Source of the DNA: JAKAWQ01 sp035509315
GTDB lineage: Bacteria > Pseudomonadota > Alphaproteobacteria > Acetobacterales > Acetobacteraceae
Length of the DNA: 64,000 nt
Direction: 5' to 3'
NCBI GenBank assembly: GCA_035509315.1
Contig: DATJLS010000080.1
Coordinates: 62,001-126,000, forward strand
Part shown: piece after piece, positions 8,798 to 17,369 of the stretch
Layout: the number at the start of each line of letters is the position of its first letter
How positions within the stretch are numbered: the first letter of the stretch is position 1
Translations under genes and position numbers: made by a program
The notes under the pieces: model-generated
Told to the model about the DNA's origin: nothing
What the model saw: the letters and a program-made list of their open reading frames with translations, nothing else
Databases searched by the model: none

Positions 8798-9619
8798 TCA
8801 GCCGGAAAGGCTCAACGGTTCAGGGCTTGCCCGCCCAACGTTTGAGGTTTTCACCGGCAATGCGCTGTCCACCGCATCCCAAAGCGCGATTCGGGCAGCG
8901 AACGCACGAGCGGCTCCCTGGACAGCTTCTTCCCACTTGCGGGAATCTTCGCCGCACAGTTCACCCATCATCGACCGCGCCATGGAACCGTGCGCGTCTC
9001 CGTCGAGCTGGATATGCCTGTTGAGGTAAAGCTCGAACAGGCCAAGCGGATTTGCGCCGCGACAGAGGGTGCAAACGATCGGGGCGAACATTCTCGGGAT
9101 GGCATCCTCTCTGCCCAACGCGAACGACGCCGCGATGACATGCGGCTTTCCGGTAGCGATCGTCTCGAATGTGTTCCTCACGAATGCCCGCGCACCCGCC
9201 GGCGCACCACAAGCGGCCATCGCAGCATCGACATCCGCGCCCGCTTCCATGTCCGCCAAAAAATCGTCGATCTGCCCGACATCGGCGCCGGCCTCAATCA
9301 TTGCCGCGCGGTAGAGTTCGAAATGGCTGGTCGCCACACCGTCGATTTCATCAGATTCCTCTTCGAGCACCATCTCGTTGATCAGCCTTCTGACCCGCGC
9401 GGAGCCGGTCGGTACCCAGTGCGACTGGATATTCGTAAGATGAAGCTGCAGGGCCTTCAGCAGGGCCATGAAGTCCCAGACGGCATAAACGTGATAGCTC
9501 ATGAAGACGCGCACCTCCTCGATCCCGGCAAGGCGGCTATAGAGCGGATGCGCGGCGAGCCTGTCGCGCCACGGAGCGAGCTGGCAAAGAAGATCGGTCA
9601 TGCGCGTGGAGGCGGTCAT
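8798..9619 (-). CDS. DUF3050 family protein, probable heme-oxygenase-fold non-heme iron enzyme
   Basis: A 273-residue, mostly helical protein matching the DUF3050 family pattern: AAHPLYSRL (22-30), HHV-like SYHVYAVWDFMALLKALQ (41-58), WVPTG, VLEEESDEI, and YLNRHIQLDGDAHG (198-211). Candidate metal ligands are acidic residues around 82-88, His99 and the His202/Asp206/His210 pattern. Related heme-oxygenase-like di-iron proteins carry out N-oxygenation, desaturation or C-C cleavage in natural-product pathways; that role here is inference. The start at 9619 has AGGGGTGAC upstream. As the first gene of the five-gene minus-strand cluster, 59 bases before the AMP ligase, it is likely the redox enzyme of the pathway. 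The family call is good; the reaction is unknown. Confidence 0.8.
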   Translation of the reverse strand: MTASTRMTDLLCQLAPWRDRLAAHPLYSRLAGIEEVRVFMSYHVYAVWDFMALLKALQLHLTNIQSHWVPTGSARVRRLINEMVLEEESDEIDGVATSHFELYRAAMIEAGADVGQIDDFLADMEAGADVDAAMAACGAPAGARAFVRNTFETIATGKPHVIAASFALGREDAIPRMFAPIVCTLCRGANPLGLFELYLNRHIQLDGDAHGSMARSMMGELCGEDSRKWEEAVQGAARAFAARIALWDAVDSALPVKTSNVGRASPEPLSLSG

Positions 9620-11167
9620 ATCGTCACCCCTGCCTGTATCTGATGATTGAGCCAGAATCTGCACCCGAGCGCGCTTGCACACTGCATCGTGCGTCTTCGC
9701 CAGAGTGGCGGCCCACTGACCATAGTTTTTCATGCGGCTTTGGCGTACAATGGGCCCAAATGTGGCGATCGCGCGGTGAGTCGCGATCATCACGATTTCA
9801 CGTCCGTTTCGCGATCAATATCGCGGCGTCGCCTGGCCGCAAAGTCGTGCGGCAAGAAGCCGCAACGATGCCGAATTCGAGATCGTGTCCAGACCACCGG
9901 CTGGGACGCGTGCATGGAAAGTGCGCACATCTCATCATTGCCGTCACCGTCTCAGAACAAGAGAGAGAACCAGGACCTCAAGGCATTGATGTCTGTTAGC
10001 ATTGGTGCATCCCTGCCTGCATACAATTGGGCCGGGACCGGGAAGTTTGCCACTTTCCTGGATTTTAATTTTGTGAGGACATCATCCTGTCAATGACAGC
10101 ATTCACATCGTTGCGAAAATAGAAATGCAAAGCAGGCCGAAAATAGACAGAGAGTCATGGATGTCGGCGATGCTCCCTCTTCAGTGCTCGCGATAAGATC
10201 TCCCACCAGCGGTTGAACGATGAGGACATCTGCACGACCGGATTCGAGTCTCGATTGCATGCTTCGATCGCGCTTCAACCGGAATTTGATTCTTCCCTGT
10301 TCTAGTATCCTTTTGTTGAGCTGTCGTGATTCGTCATCGAAATCATGAGCTCGCAATCGCGCGTGAAGAGAATGGAGAAAGTGTCATTTGACTCTCGATG
10401 GCGACACAAATCGACACAAGCTGTGTTGGCGCCGCTCCTTTCGAAGCACCGATTGGTGATCGGAACGTCACGAAAAATGTGACCTCTTTATCATGATTTT
10501 TCGGACCGCAGGCGGCGCGCCGTAAATGTGAATGTGATACGCTTTCAAAAAGGCAGGCTGCGATGTGCTGACATGATCTCGGTCTGGCGCGTGCAGCGCC
10601 TTGCCGCAAACCGCGCGACCAAGACGCGTTGCCGGCACTGGCTTTGCTTTGCCGGTTCTGCATCCGTCGCAACTTGCCATGAATACGACGGTGGACACGA
10701 TGATTTGCTGATCATCATGCTTACGCCTTGTCGCACTCATGCTTGCTTGAGCGGTCAAGGTGACGACTCGACGGATCGCCGCACGGTTCCGCTTAAGGCC
10801 CTGGTGATCCGACACCTGGCTTCGCGGTGACTGCTGGCATTTCGCGCGGCACGTCGTCATTGGCTGGCGCGGAACGGACGACCCCAAACGGGCCGGCCCG
10901 TCTCAGGCGCTATGTCAGGCTGCGCGGGATCGGCGCGGCGCTCCCGATCATCTCATGCATCCACACCAGAAGACGCCGCCCGACCGCGGGTTTGATGCGT
11001 TTTTTTGGACGCGCAATCGCCGAATGGGCGTTGCCGGTCGTCGCGAAGCCGTCTATGGCGGGCGGCTCCCCTATGAAAACAAGTCGGGGACAAGATCGAG
11101 CACCCGTCGCGGCCGGCGCGGGGCACTGAAAACAGGACTCCGGGCTCCGGGAGAGGGTATCGGGTTG
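9620..11167 (+). other. Gene-poor 1.5-kb stretch with lower G+C
   Basis: No recognisable gene in either strand. The part from about 10080 to 10560 is clearly poorer in G+C than the surroundings and carries many stops. Short open frames here have no family features. The right part (about 10830-11160) returns to high G+C and leads into the GGT-like gene. It probably holds the promoter of the minus-strand cluster ending at 9619 and decayed or acquired DNA. I see no convincing promoter, transposase remnant, tRNA or attachment site. Confidence 0.5.
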
Positions 11168-12643
11168 GTGCGAAGCAGCGTCTCGGCCGCAGCGCGGCGA
11201 TTTACAAGGGTCGATCCTGCCTTGACCCAACAAGGCGCGCGCCGCTTCGTGCGGGTCGCTCTGAGCGCCTCGCTTGCGCTGGCGCTCATCGGCTGTGGCG
11301 GGCCGGGCAAGCCGGCTCATCCCGTCAACCGTCCACCGCCGCCTTTCATAGGCGCCGTCGTCTCGCCCGAGCCCCTGGCTGGCCAGGTGGCGCGGCTGGT
11401 GCTGAGCGAGGGCGGCAATGCCGCGGACGCGGCGGTTGCGCTCGCCTTCGCGCTCGCGGTGACACTGCCCTCGCGGGCCGGCCTCGGCGGCGGCGGGGGC
11501 TGCCTAGTCTATGACCATGCGACGAGCGGGCCAGATAGAGGCGCGCCCGAGGCCATTCTCTTCCTCCCTGCCACGCCGCCAGTCGGCGGACGTGGGGGAG
11601 ACCGACCGGCTGCCGTGCCGATGCTGGCGCGTGGGCTCTATCTTCTGCACGCCCGCTATGGACGCCTGCCGGTCGAGCAGCTGATCGGCGATGCCCAGGC
11701 CATGGCGCGGCTCGGCGTGCCCGTCTCGCAAGCGCTTGCCGAGGATCTCCAGGCCGTGGCAGGGCCGCTGCTCGCCGATCCGGACGCGCGCGCAGTCTTT
11801 GCCGGGCCCTCGGGGGCGCCGCTCGCGGCCGGACAGACGCTGGTGCAACCCGATCTCTCGGCGACTCTCTCGCAGCTTCGGCTCAACGGCATCACCGATT
11901 TCTACTCGGGCGCGCTCGGCCAGAGCATCGCCAGCGCCGCGACCGAGGCCGGCGGCGGGCTGACCCTCGCGGACCTGACCAGGTCGGTGCCGGCGCTCGG
12001 CACGCCGATCACCGTGCGCGCAGGGATCAACCGCGTGGCCTTCCTGCCCCCGCCGGCCGATGGCGGGCTTGCGGCAGCAGCGGCCTTCAGCGATCTCTGG
12101 CGAAATCCCGACGATGTCGCGGGCGCGGAGGCGCGTGCCGACTCGATCGTGGCGGCGTGGCGCGCTTCAGGGGGAGATCCGCAGGCGTTGCTCGCGGCAA
12201 AGACACTGCCCCCGGCGACGCTGCCGGCGCTCCCCGCCTCAGCCGCCTTCGCGACACTCGATGCCCAGGGCAATGCGGTGGCCTGCGCCGTCACCATGAA
12301 CAATCTCTTTGGCACCGGGCGGATCGCGCCCGGCACCGGCATCCTGCTCGCCGCTGCGCCAGCAACGCGGCCGTTGCCGCTGCTCGCGGCGGCGATTGCC
12401 TGGAACCGGAACGTCCATGCTTTCCGCGCCGCAGTGGCCGGCTCGGGGCAGAATGGGGCCTCGGCCGCCGTGGCCGTGGGCATGGCGAACACGCTCCGGA
12501 TCAAAACGCCAATGCCGGTTCCGGTCCCCGAGCCGGGACGCGCGCAGGTGATTGCCTGCAGCCGTTTCCTGCCCACGGCCGCGGATTCCTGCGCGGCGGC
12601 CACCGACCCGCGTGGGCACGGATACGCCTTCAGCGGGGGCTGA
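11168..12643 (+). CDS. Gamma-glutamyltransferase-like lipoprotein, degenerate active site
   Basis: About 491 residues from GTG 11168; TTG 11222 or GTG 11249 would give a more usual signal-peptide length. A hydrophobic segment ends in lipobox LALIGC, so the protein is probably an outer- or inner-membrane lipoprotein. The body resembles gamma-glutamyltransferase: ASEGGNAADAAVA-like LSEGGNAADAAVALAFA, SRAGLGGGGGCLVYD, and LFGTGRIAPGTGILL. It is shorter than classical GGT (about 580). Where the family has a Thr-Thr-His nucleophile motif before the small-subunit start, this protein reads SAAFATLD, and the PSSGG-type loop reads PPPADGG. Autoprocessing and transferase activity are therefore doubtful. 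The gene ends 7 bases before the aminotransferase start. Confidence 0.72.
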   Translation: MRSSVSAAARRFTRVDPALTQQGARRFVRVALSASLALALIGCGGPGKPAHPVNRPPPPFIGAVVSPEPLAGQVARLVLSEGGNAADAAVALAFALAVTLPSRAGLGGGGGCLVYDHATSGPDRGAPEAILFLPATPPVGGRGGDRPAAVPMLARGLYLLHARYGRLPVEQLIGDAQAMARLGVPVSQALAEDLQAVAGPLLADPDARAVFAGPSGAPLAAGQTLVQPDLSATLSQLRLNGITDFYSGALGQSIASAATEAGGGLTLADLTRSVPALGTPITVRAGINRVAFLPPPADGGLAAAAAFSDLWRNPDDVAGAEARADSIVAAWRASGGDPQALLAAKTLPPATLPALPASAAFATLDAQGNAVACAVTMNNLFGTGRIAPGTGILLAAAPATRPLPLLAAAIAWNRNVHAFRAAVAGSGQNGASAAVAVGMANTLRIKTPMPVPVPEPGRAQVIACSRFLPTAADSCAAATDPRGHGYAFSGG

Positions 12644-12650
12644 GGGCCGA

Positions 12651-13811
12651 ATGGTGCTGAAGATCGGACGCGGCGCGGCCGCGCCGCCTTTTCTGGTGAT
12701 GGACGTGATCCAGGCCGCCAATGCGCGCGCCGCATCGCTCGCCCCCGGCGCGCCGGGCGTGATCCGCATGGAGGTAGGCCAGCCCGGCACGGGCGCGCCC
12801 GAAGGCGCGCGGGAAGCGGTGCGAGAGGCGATCACGGCGGGGAATCCGCTCGGCTATACGGAGGCCTTCGGCCGGCCATCCCTGCGCGCGCGCATCGCCC
12901 GCCACTATGCGGAATGGTACGGCCTCTCCCTTGCGCCCGAGCGCGTCGCCGTGACGCTAGGTGCCTCCGGCGCCTTTCCGCTCGCCTTCCTCGCCGCCTT
13001 CGATCCCGGGGATCACGTCGCGCTCACCGCACCCTTCTATCCGCCCTATGCAAACATCCTGACTGCGCTCGGGCTCGAACCGGTGGTGATCGAGGCCGGG
13101 CCCGAGACACGGTTCCAGCCGAATGTCGCGATGCTTCAGGCAGTGAACCCGCCACCCGATGGGCTCATCATCGCCAGCCCCTCCAACCCCGCAGGCACGA
13201 TGCTGCATCCGGACGAACTCGCCCAGATCGCGCGGTTCTGCGAGGAAGCAGGCATCCGCCTCATCAGCGATGAGATCTATCACGGGCTCCATTATGCGAG
13301 CCCGATCGCGACCGCCGCCGCCTTCAGCCCGAGCGCCGTGGTGATCAACAGCTTCTCGAAATATTTCAGCATGACCGGCTGGCGGGTCGGCTGGCTCCTC
13401 TGCCCCGAGGACCTGGTGCGCCCGGTCGAGTGCCTGGCGCAGAACTTCTTCATCAGCGCCCCGCACATCTCGCAGATCGCGGCGGAGGCGGCTTTCGACT
13501 GCCGGGACGAATTGGAAGCCAACCGCGCGCGCTACCGCCGCTCGCGCGACCTTCTGCTCGCAGCGCTGCCGGTGGCGGGCTTTCCGAAGCTCTCGCCGGC
13601 CGAAGGCGCCTTCTACCTCTTCGCCGATATTTCCGCACGCAGCAACGACAGCGCCGCATTCGCGGCCCGCATGCTTGCGGAGGCAGGCATCGCCGTGACC
13701 CCGGGGGTCGATTTCGATCGCAGGCGGGGGCACCATTTCCTGCGCTTCAGCTATTGCGGGCCGGAGGAGGACATGGCCGAAGCCGCGGCGCGGCTCGCCC
13801 GATGGGCGTGA
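12651..13811 (+). CDS. Class I/II PLP-dependent aminotransferase
   Basis: A 386-residue fold-type I aminotransferase. Visible marks: EVGQPGTGAPEGARE near the N-terminus, GYTEAFGRPSLRARIA, the cofactor residues in TLGASGAFPLAFLAAF, SPSNPAGTML (substrate/PLP Asn), SDEIYHGLHY (Asp and Tyr), and the Schiff-base Lys237 in INSFSKYFSMTGWRVGW. The C-terminal FLRFSYCG supplies the carboxylate-binding Arg. It converts an amino acid and a 2-oxo acid in the cytoplasm; aspartate, aromatic or alanine/valine specificity is unresolved. The start ATG 12651 lies 7 bases after the GGT-like gene, with GAGGG in the preceding stop region, so both are likely one transcript, followed by hemB after 44 bases. Confidence 0.9.
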   Translation: MVLKIGRGAAAPPFLVMDVIQAANARAASLAPGAPGVIRMEVGQPGTGAPEGAREAVREAITAGNPLGYTEAFGRPSLRARIARHYAEWYGLSLAPERVAVTLGASGAFPLAFLAAFDPGDHVALTAPFYPPYANILTALGLEPVVIEAGPETRFQPNVAMLQAVNPPPDGLIIASPSNPAGTMLHPDELAQIARFCEEAGIRLISDEIYHGLHYASPIATAAAFSPSAVVINSFSKYFSMTGWRVGWLLCPEDLVRPVECLAQNFFISAPHISQIAAEAAFDCRDELEANRARYRRSRDLLLAALPVAGFPKLSPAEGAFYLFADISARSNDSAAFAARMLAEAGIAVTPGVDFDRRRGHHFLRFSYCGPEEDMAEAAARLARWA

Positions 13812-13855
13812 GAGGGCTGTGCGCGACAAGGCTTAGGCATGAGAGGAGTTCGCGC

Positions 13856-14851
13856 ATGATCGCCGGCCGCTTTCCTGCCACCCGCATGCGGCGCAACCGC
13901 CACGATTCCTGGACACGCCGTCTGGTCGCCGAGAACCGGCTTTCGGTGGACGACCTGATCTGGCCGATCTTCGTCTGTGAAGGAAGCGGGCTCGTGCTCG
14001 AGGTGGCCTCGATGCCGGGCGTGCAGCGGGCGAGCATCGATCGGCTCGCCGCGCATGTGGAGCCGGCGCTCCGCCTCGGCATCCCCGCGCTCGCCCTCTT
14101 CCCTGCCACGCCTCCCGAGAAGAAGGACAGCGAGGGGACCGAGGCCATCAACCCGGACAATCTGATGTGCCGCGCGGCGCGGCTGCTCAAGCGCGCGTTT
14201 CCCGAGATCGGTCTCATCGGTGATGTGGCGCTCGATCCCTATACCGACCACGGCCATGACGGCGTGATCCGCGACGGCTATGTGGCGAATGACGAAACGC
14301 TGCCCATTCTCGCGCGCCAGGCGGTGGTGCAGGCCGAGGCGGGGATTGATGTGATCGCGCCATCGGACATGATGGATGGACGGGTGGGCGCGATCCGTGA
14401 AGCGCTGGATGCGGACGGGCTGATCCACACCAGGATCATGAGCTATGCGGCGAAATATGCGTCTTCCTTCTATGGCCCGTTCCGCGACGCCGTCGGCTCG
14501 GGCGGGGCGCTCAAGGGCGACAAGAAAACCTATCAGATGGATCCGGCCAATTCGGACGAAGCGCTGCGGGAGGTGGCGCTCGATCTCGCCGAAGGCGCGG
14601 ACATGGTGATGGTGAAGCCCGGAATGCCCTATCTCGACATCGTGCGGCGCGTGAAGGAACGGTTCGCTGCACCGACCTTCGCCTATCAGGTGTCGGGCGA
14701 ATACGCGATGGTGATGGCGGCGATCCGCAATGGCTGGCTCGAGGGCGATCGGGCCGTGCTAGAGATTCTCACGGGATTCAAGCGTGCGGGCGCCGATGGT
14801 GTGCTGACCTATTTCGCCCCGATGGCCGCGAAGCTGTTGCGAAGCGAATAG
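13856..14851 (+). CDS. hemB: Delta-aminolevulinic acid dehydratase (porphobilinogen synthase)
   Basis: A 331-residue HemB. It condenses two 5-aminolevulinate molecules to porphobilinogen in heme and tetrapyrrole synthesis. Visible family signatures are MRRNRHDSWTRRLVAEN at the N-terminus, LFPATPPEKKD, DVALDPYTDHGHDG, APSDMMDGRVGAIR, the first active-site lysine in SYAAKYASSFYGPFRDA and the Schiff-base lysine in DMVMVKPGMPYLD. The metal-site region has DPYTDHGHDG rather than the triple-Cys zinc site, consistent with the Mg-dependent alphaproteobacterial type. GAGAGGAG upstream supports the ATG at 13856. It faces the cyclase gene across a 26-base gap. Confidence 0.97.
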   Translation: MIAGRFPATRMRRNRHDSWTRRLVAENRLSVDDLIWPIFVCEGSGLVLEVASMPGVQRASIDRLAAHVEPALRLGIPALALFPATPPEKKDSEGTEAINPDNLMCRAARLLKRAFPEIGLIGDVALDPYTDHGHDGVIRDGYVANDETLPILARQAVVQAEAGIDVIAPSDMMDGRVGAIREALDADGLIHTRIMSYAAKYASSFYGPFRDAVGSGGALKGDKKTYQMDPANSDEALREVALDLAEGADMVMVKPGMPYLDIVRRVKERFAAPTFAYQVSGEYAMVMAAIRNGWLEGDRAVLEILTGFKRAGADGVLTYFAPMAAKLLRSE

Positions 14852-14877
14852 GCTCGGGGCGAAAGAAGGGGCAAAGC

Positions 14878-15660
14878 TCAGGGCCGGATCAGCGCCAGAA
14901 CGCGGAGCGGGCTGCCGGAGCCGTTCCTGATCTTGAGCGGGGCGGCAAGGACGACCGCGCCCAGCGGCGGGAGCTGGTCGAGGTTTTTCAGACATTGCAG
15001 CCCATAGCGGTTCGCTCCGTGCATCTTGGAATGGCACGGGAACGGCACGGGCCAGCGGTAGGACTGGCCGGCATCCGTGTTGATCGTCTCGACCCCGAAG
15101 CCGCGCACGTCGCGCGCCGCGATCAGCCATTCCACGGTTTCCGGCGCCGGCCCGGGCGTGTGCGCCCCGTCCTCGCGGAGATTGAGGAAGGCGATCGGGT
15201 CGGCGGCACGGCGCGACCAATCGGTCCGGAACAGAAGCCAGGCCCGCGGCGGGATGCGTCCGTGCCGTTCTTCCCACGCCTGCAGAAATTCGACCGTGAG
15301 CACAAAGTCCGGGTCGGCGGCGACCTCGCGGCTCGCATCGACCACGGCGGCCGGCCCGATGAATTGCCGGGGATCGATCGTATCGACGGAATTGTTGGGA
15401 AGATTCCGGCCGGTGATCCAATGGACGGGCGCGTCGAAATGCGTGCCGGTATGCTCGCCACAGGAGAAATCGTTCCAGTACCAGTCCGGGCCCGCTTCGT
15501 CGTAGCGTGAGATCGCCTCGCTTCGAAACGGCTTCACCTGGCCGAACTCGGGTGGCAGGACGAGGGCCGGAAAGTCCGGCGAGAGAGTCTGGGTCAGATC
15601 GACGAGGCGGAGCGCGCCGGTGGCGACGGCCTCAGCGAATTCCGCAAGATCGATGCTCAT
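14878..15660 (-). CDS. Cyclase-family metal-dependent hydrolase (kynurenine-formamidase-like)
   Basis: A 260-residue protein of the cyclase family (COG1878), which includes KynB-type formamidases and isatin hydrolases. The metal-binding signature is GEHTGTHFDAPVHW (about residues 68-81), with PHSKMHGANRYG-type residues near the C-terminus (CHSKMHGANRYGLQ). Members hydrolyse amide, lactam or lactone bonds using Mn or Zn. The gene is last in a minus-strand operon, 25 bases after the decarboxylase-type enzyme. The absence of tryptophan-degradation genes nearby argues against simple kynurenine metabolism. The family is confident and the substrate is unknown. Confidence 0.85.
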   Translation of the reverse strand: MSIDLAEFAEAVATGALRLVDLTQTLSPDFPALVLPPEFGQVKPFRSEAISRYDEAGPDWYWNDFSCGEHTGTHFDAPVHWITGRNLPNNSVDTIDPRQFIGPAAVVDASREVAADPDFVLTVEFLQAWEERHGRIPPRAWLLFRTDWSRRAADPIAFLNLREDGAHTPGPAPETVEWLIAARDVRGFGVETINTDAGQSYRWPVPFPCHSKMHGANRYGLQCLKNLDQLPPLGAVVLAAPLKIRNGSGSPLRVLALIRP

Positions 15661-15685
15661 CGAAAATCTCCGCGCGCAGAATCTT

Positions 15686-17329
15686 TCATGATTTGTAGAG
15701 GGTCTTCAGGCTCTCGTGCAGCTTCATCGCCAGCGGTGAGGCGGCATAGGCATCCGTCACGACTTCGATGTAGGCGGCCCTGTCGGCGCGCCCTGCTTCC
15801 GCGAGCGCCTGATCGAACTCGCCGCACGTGCTTACGCGCGCGGCGAACCATCCTTCGCAGCCGAGCGCATGGGGCAGCTCCGCATAGCGCCAGGGCGCAA
15901 TGTCGTTATAGGCGATCGCCGGATTCTTGCAGAGCAGCCGCTCGATCAGATAGCCGGAATTGTTCAGCACGAACACGATGGGGTTGAGGCCGAGACGGCC
16001 GAATTGGCCGATCTCCTGCGCGGTGAACTGATGGGCGCCATCCCCCGTTACCAAGACGACGCGCCGGTTGGGCGCCGCGACGGCGGCACCGAAGGCGGCC
16101 GGTGTCGCCCAGCCGATGGAGCCCCAAAGGGTTTGATTGTGAAAGCTCGCCCCGGCCGGCATGCGAGCGAAGCCGAGCCCCATCGAGGCGGTGCCCGTTT
16201 CGGCGATCAGGATATCGTCCGGCCGGAGGAAATTCACCCAGCGTGGATAGAGTGCCTCAACGCTGATCGGGTCGTCGCCGCTGCCGACGGGCACGCCGAG
16301 CGAGGTCGGCGCGATGTGCTTCCAGGCTCGCTTCGGAAGACGCTCGCCGAGCAAAGCGAGCATCTCCCCCATCTCGACGTTCGGATAGGTTTTGCCGGCG
16401 ATCTCGGTCCGGTGGTGATGAATGGTGATCGTTCGCGCCGGGTCCAATCGGGCCGTGAAGGCGCCGGTGTTGAAGTCCGTCATCAAGGTGCCGACCGCCA
16501 ATATGCGATCGCAGCCTTCCACGAAGGCGCGCACCGGCTCATCCATCAAGGCACCGTCGTACATGCCGACATAGCCGGGATGCTGCTCGTCCAGCACGGA
16601 CTTATCCATGAACATGGTGGCGAAGGGCAGGCCGGAGGCATCGACGAGGTCATGCAACGCATTCTGCAAACCCGCCCGCGCCACCAGAATGCCGGGCAGG
16701 AGACAGGCGGTTTCGGCCGCGGCAAGTGCCGCGATCACTTCGTTGGCGGCTGCTTCGAGCGCGGCAGGATTGCTTGTCGGCTTCGGCAGAGGCTCGGCGC
16801 CCGCGACCAATTCCTGATTGGCGAGATCGGCCGGAAAGGCCATGTAGACCGGCCGGCGATGATAGAGCGCCTCGGCGATCAGGCGCTCGGTCTCGCGCGC
16901 AGCGTTCTGCGGGGTCATCACCGCATGGGCGATGACCACAGGTTCCGTCATGCGGCGGAAAAGATCATATTCGCCATTGCCGAGCGTGTGGTGCATCAAC
17001 GCGCGTCCATATTGGACCGACATGTTGGGCGCGCCGACAAGGTGGAAGACCGGCAGATGCTCGGCACAGGAGCCGGCAATGCCGGCAAGCGCCGAAAGCT
17101 CCCCCACACCATAGGTGGTGCAGAGCGCGCCCACACCACGGATGCGCGCATAGCCGTCCGCCGCGTATGCCGCGTTTAGCTCGTTGCAGGTTCCAATCCA
17201 ATTGAGGCCGGGATGCTCGGCGGCTGCGTCATTGACGGGAAAAGCAAAATCCCCGGGTACGCCGAAGACATCATCCACCCCGATTTCCTTGAGGCGCGAG
17301 AGCACATATTGGATCACGGTTGCCGTCAT
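15686..17329 (-). CDS. Pyruvate/indolepyruvate decarboxylase-type ThDP enzyme
   Basis: A 547-residue thiamin-diphosphate enzyme with three domains. Residues expected in Zymomonas-type pyruvate decarboxylase are present at nearly the same numbers: Asp27 in GVPGDF, Glu50 in TCNELNAAYAADGYAR, His113-His114 in LMHHTLGNGE, and Glu463 in GYLIERLL. The cofactor motif runs from GDGAHQF (429) to NN (456). It therefore should be a non-oxidative 2-oxo-acid decarboxylase acting in the cytoplasm. The start ATG 17329 (MTATVIQYVLSRL) has AGGATGTC upstream; a 40-residue basic extension is unlikely. It sits between a lyase gene (40-base gap) and a cyclase gene (25 bases). The natural 2-oxo acid may be a product of the neighbouring lyase; that is inference. 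Confidence 0.88.
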   Translation of the reverse strand: MTATVIQYVLSRLKEIGVDDVFGVPGDFAFPVNDAAAEHPGLNWIGTCNELNAAYAADGYARIRGVGALCTTYGVGELSALAGIAGSCAEHLPVFHLVGAPNMSVQYGRALMHHTLGNGEYDLFRRMTEPVVIAHAVMTPQNAARETERLIAEALYHRRPVYMAFPADLANQELVAGAEPLPKPTSNPAALEAAANEVIAALAAAETACLLPGILVARAGLQNALHDLVDASGLPFATMFMDKSVLDEQHPGYVGMYDGALMDEPVRAFVEGCDRILAVGTLMTDFNTGAFTARLDPARTITIHHHRTEIAGKTYPNVEMGEMLALLGERLPKRAWKHIAPTSLGVPVGSGDDPISVEALYPRWVNFLRPDDILIAETGTASMGLGFARMPAGASFHNQTLWGSIGWATPAAFGAAVAAPNRRVVLVTGDGAHQFTAQEIGQFGRLGLNPIVFVLNNSGYLIERLLCKNPAIAYNDIAPWRYAELPHALGCEGWFAARVSTCGEFDQALAEAGRADRAAYIEVVTDAYAASPLAMKLHESLKTLYKS

Positions 17330-17369
17330 GACATCCTGCTCGGTCGAAAGAAAAAGAAATGGGCGGCGC

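Noticed and set aside
10090..10887. Small minus-strand open frames in the low-GC stretch, possible transposase remnant
   Set aside because: No transposase or other motif is visible and the frames overlap; they look random.
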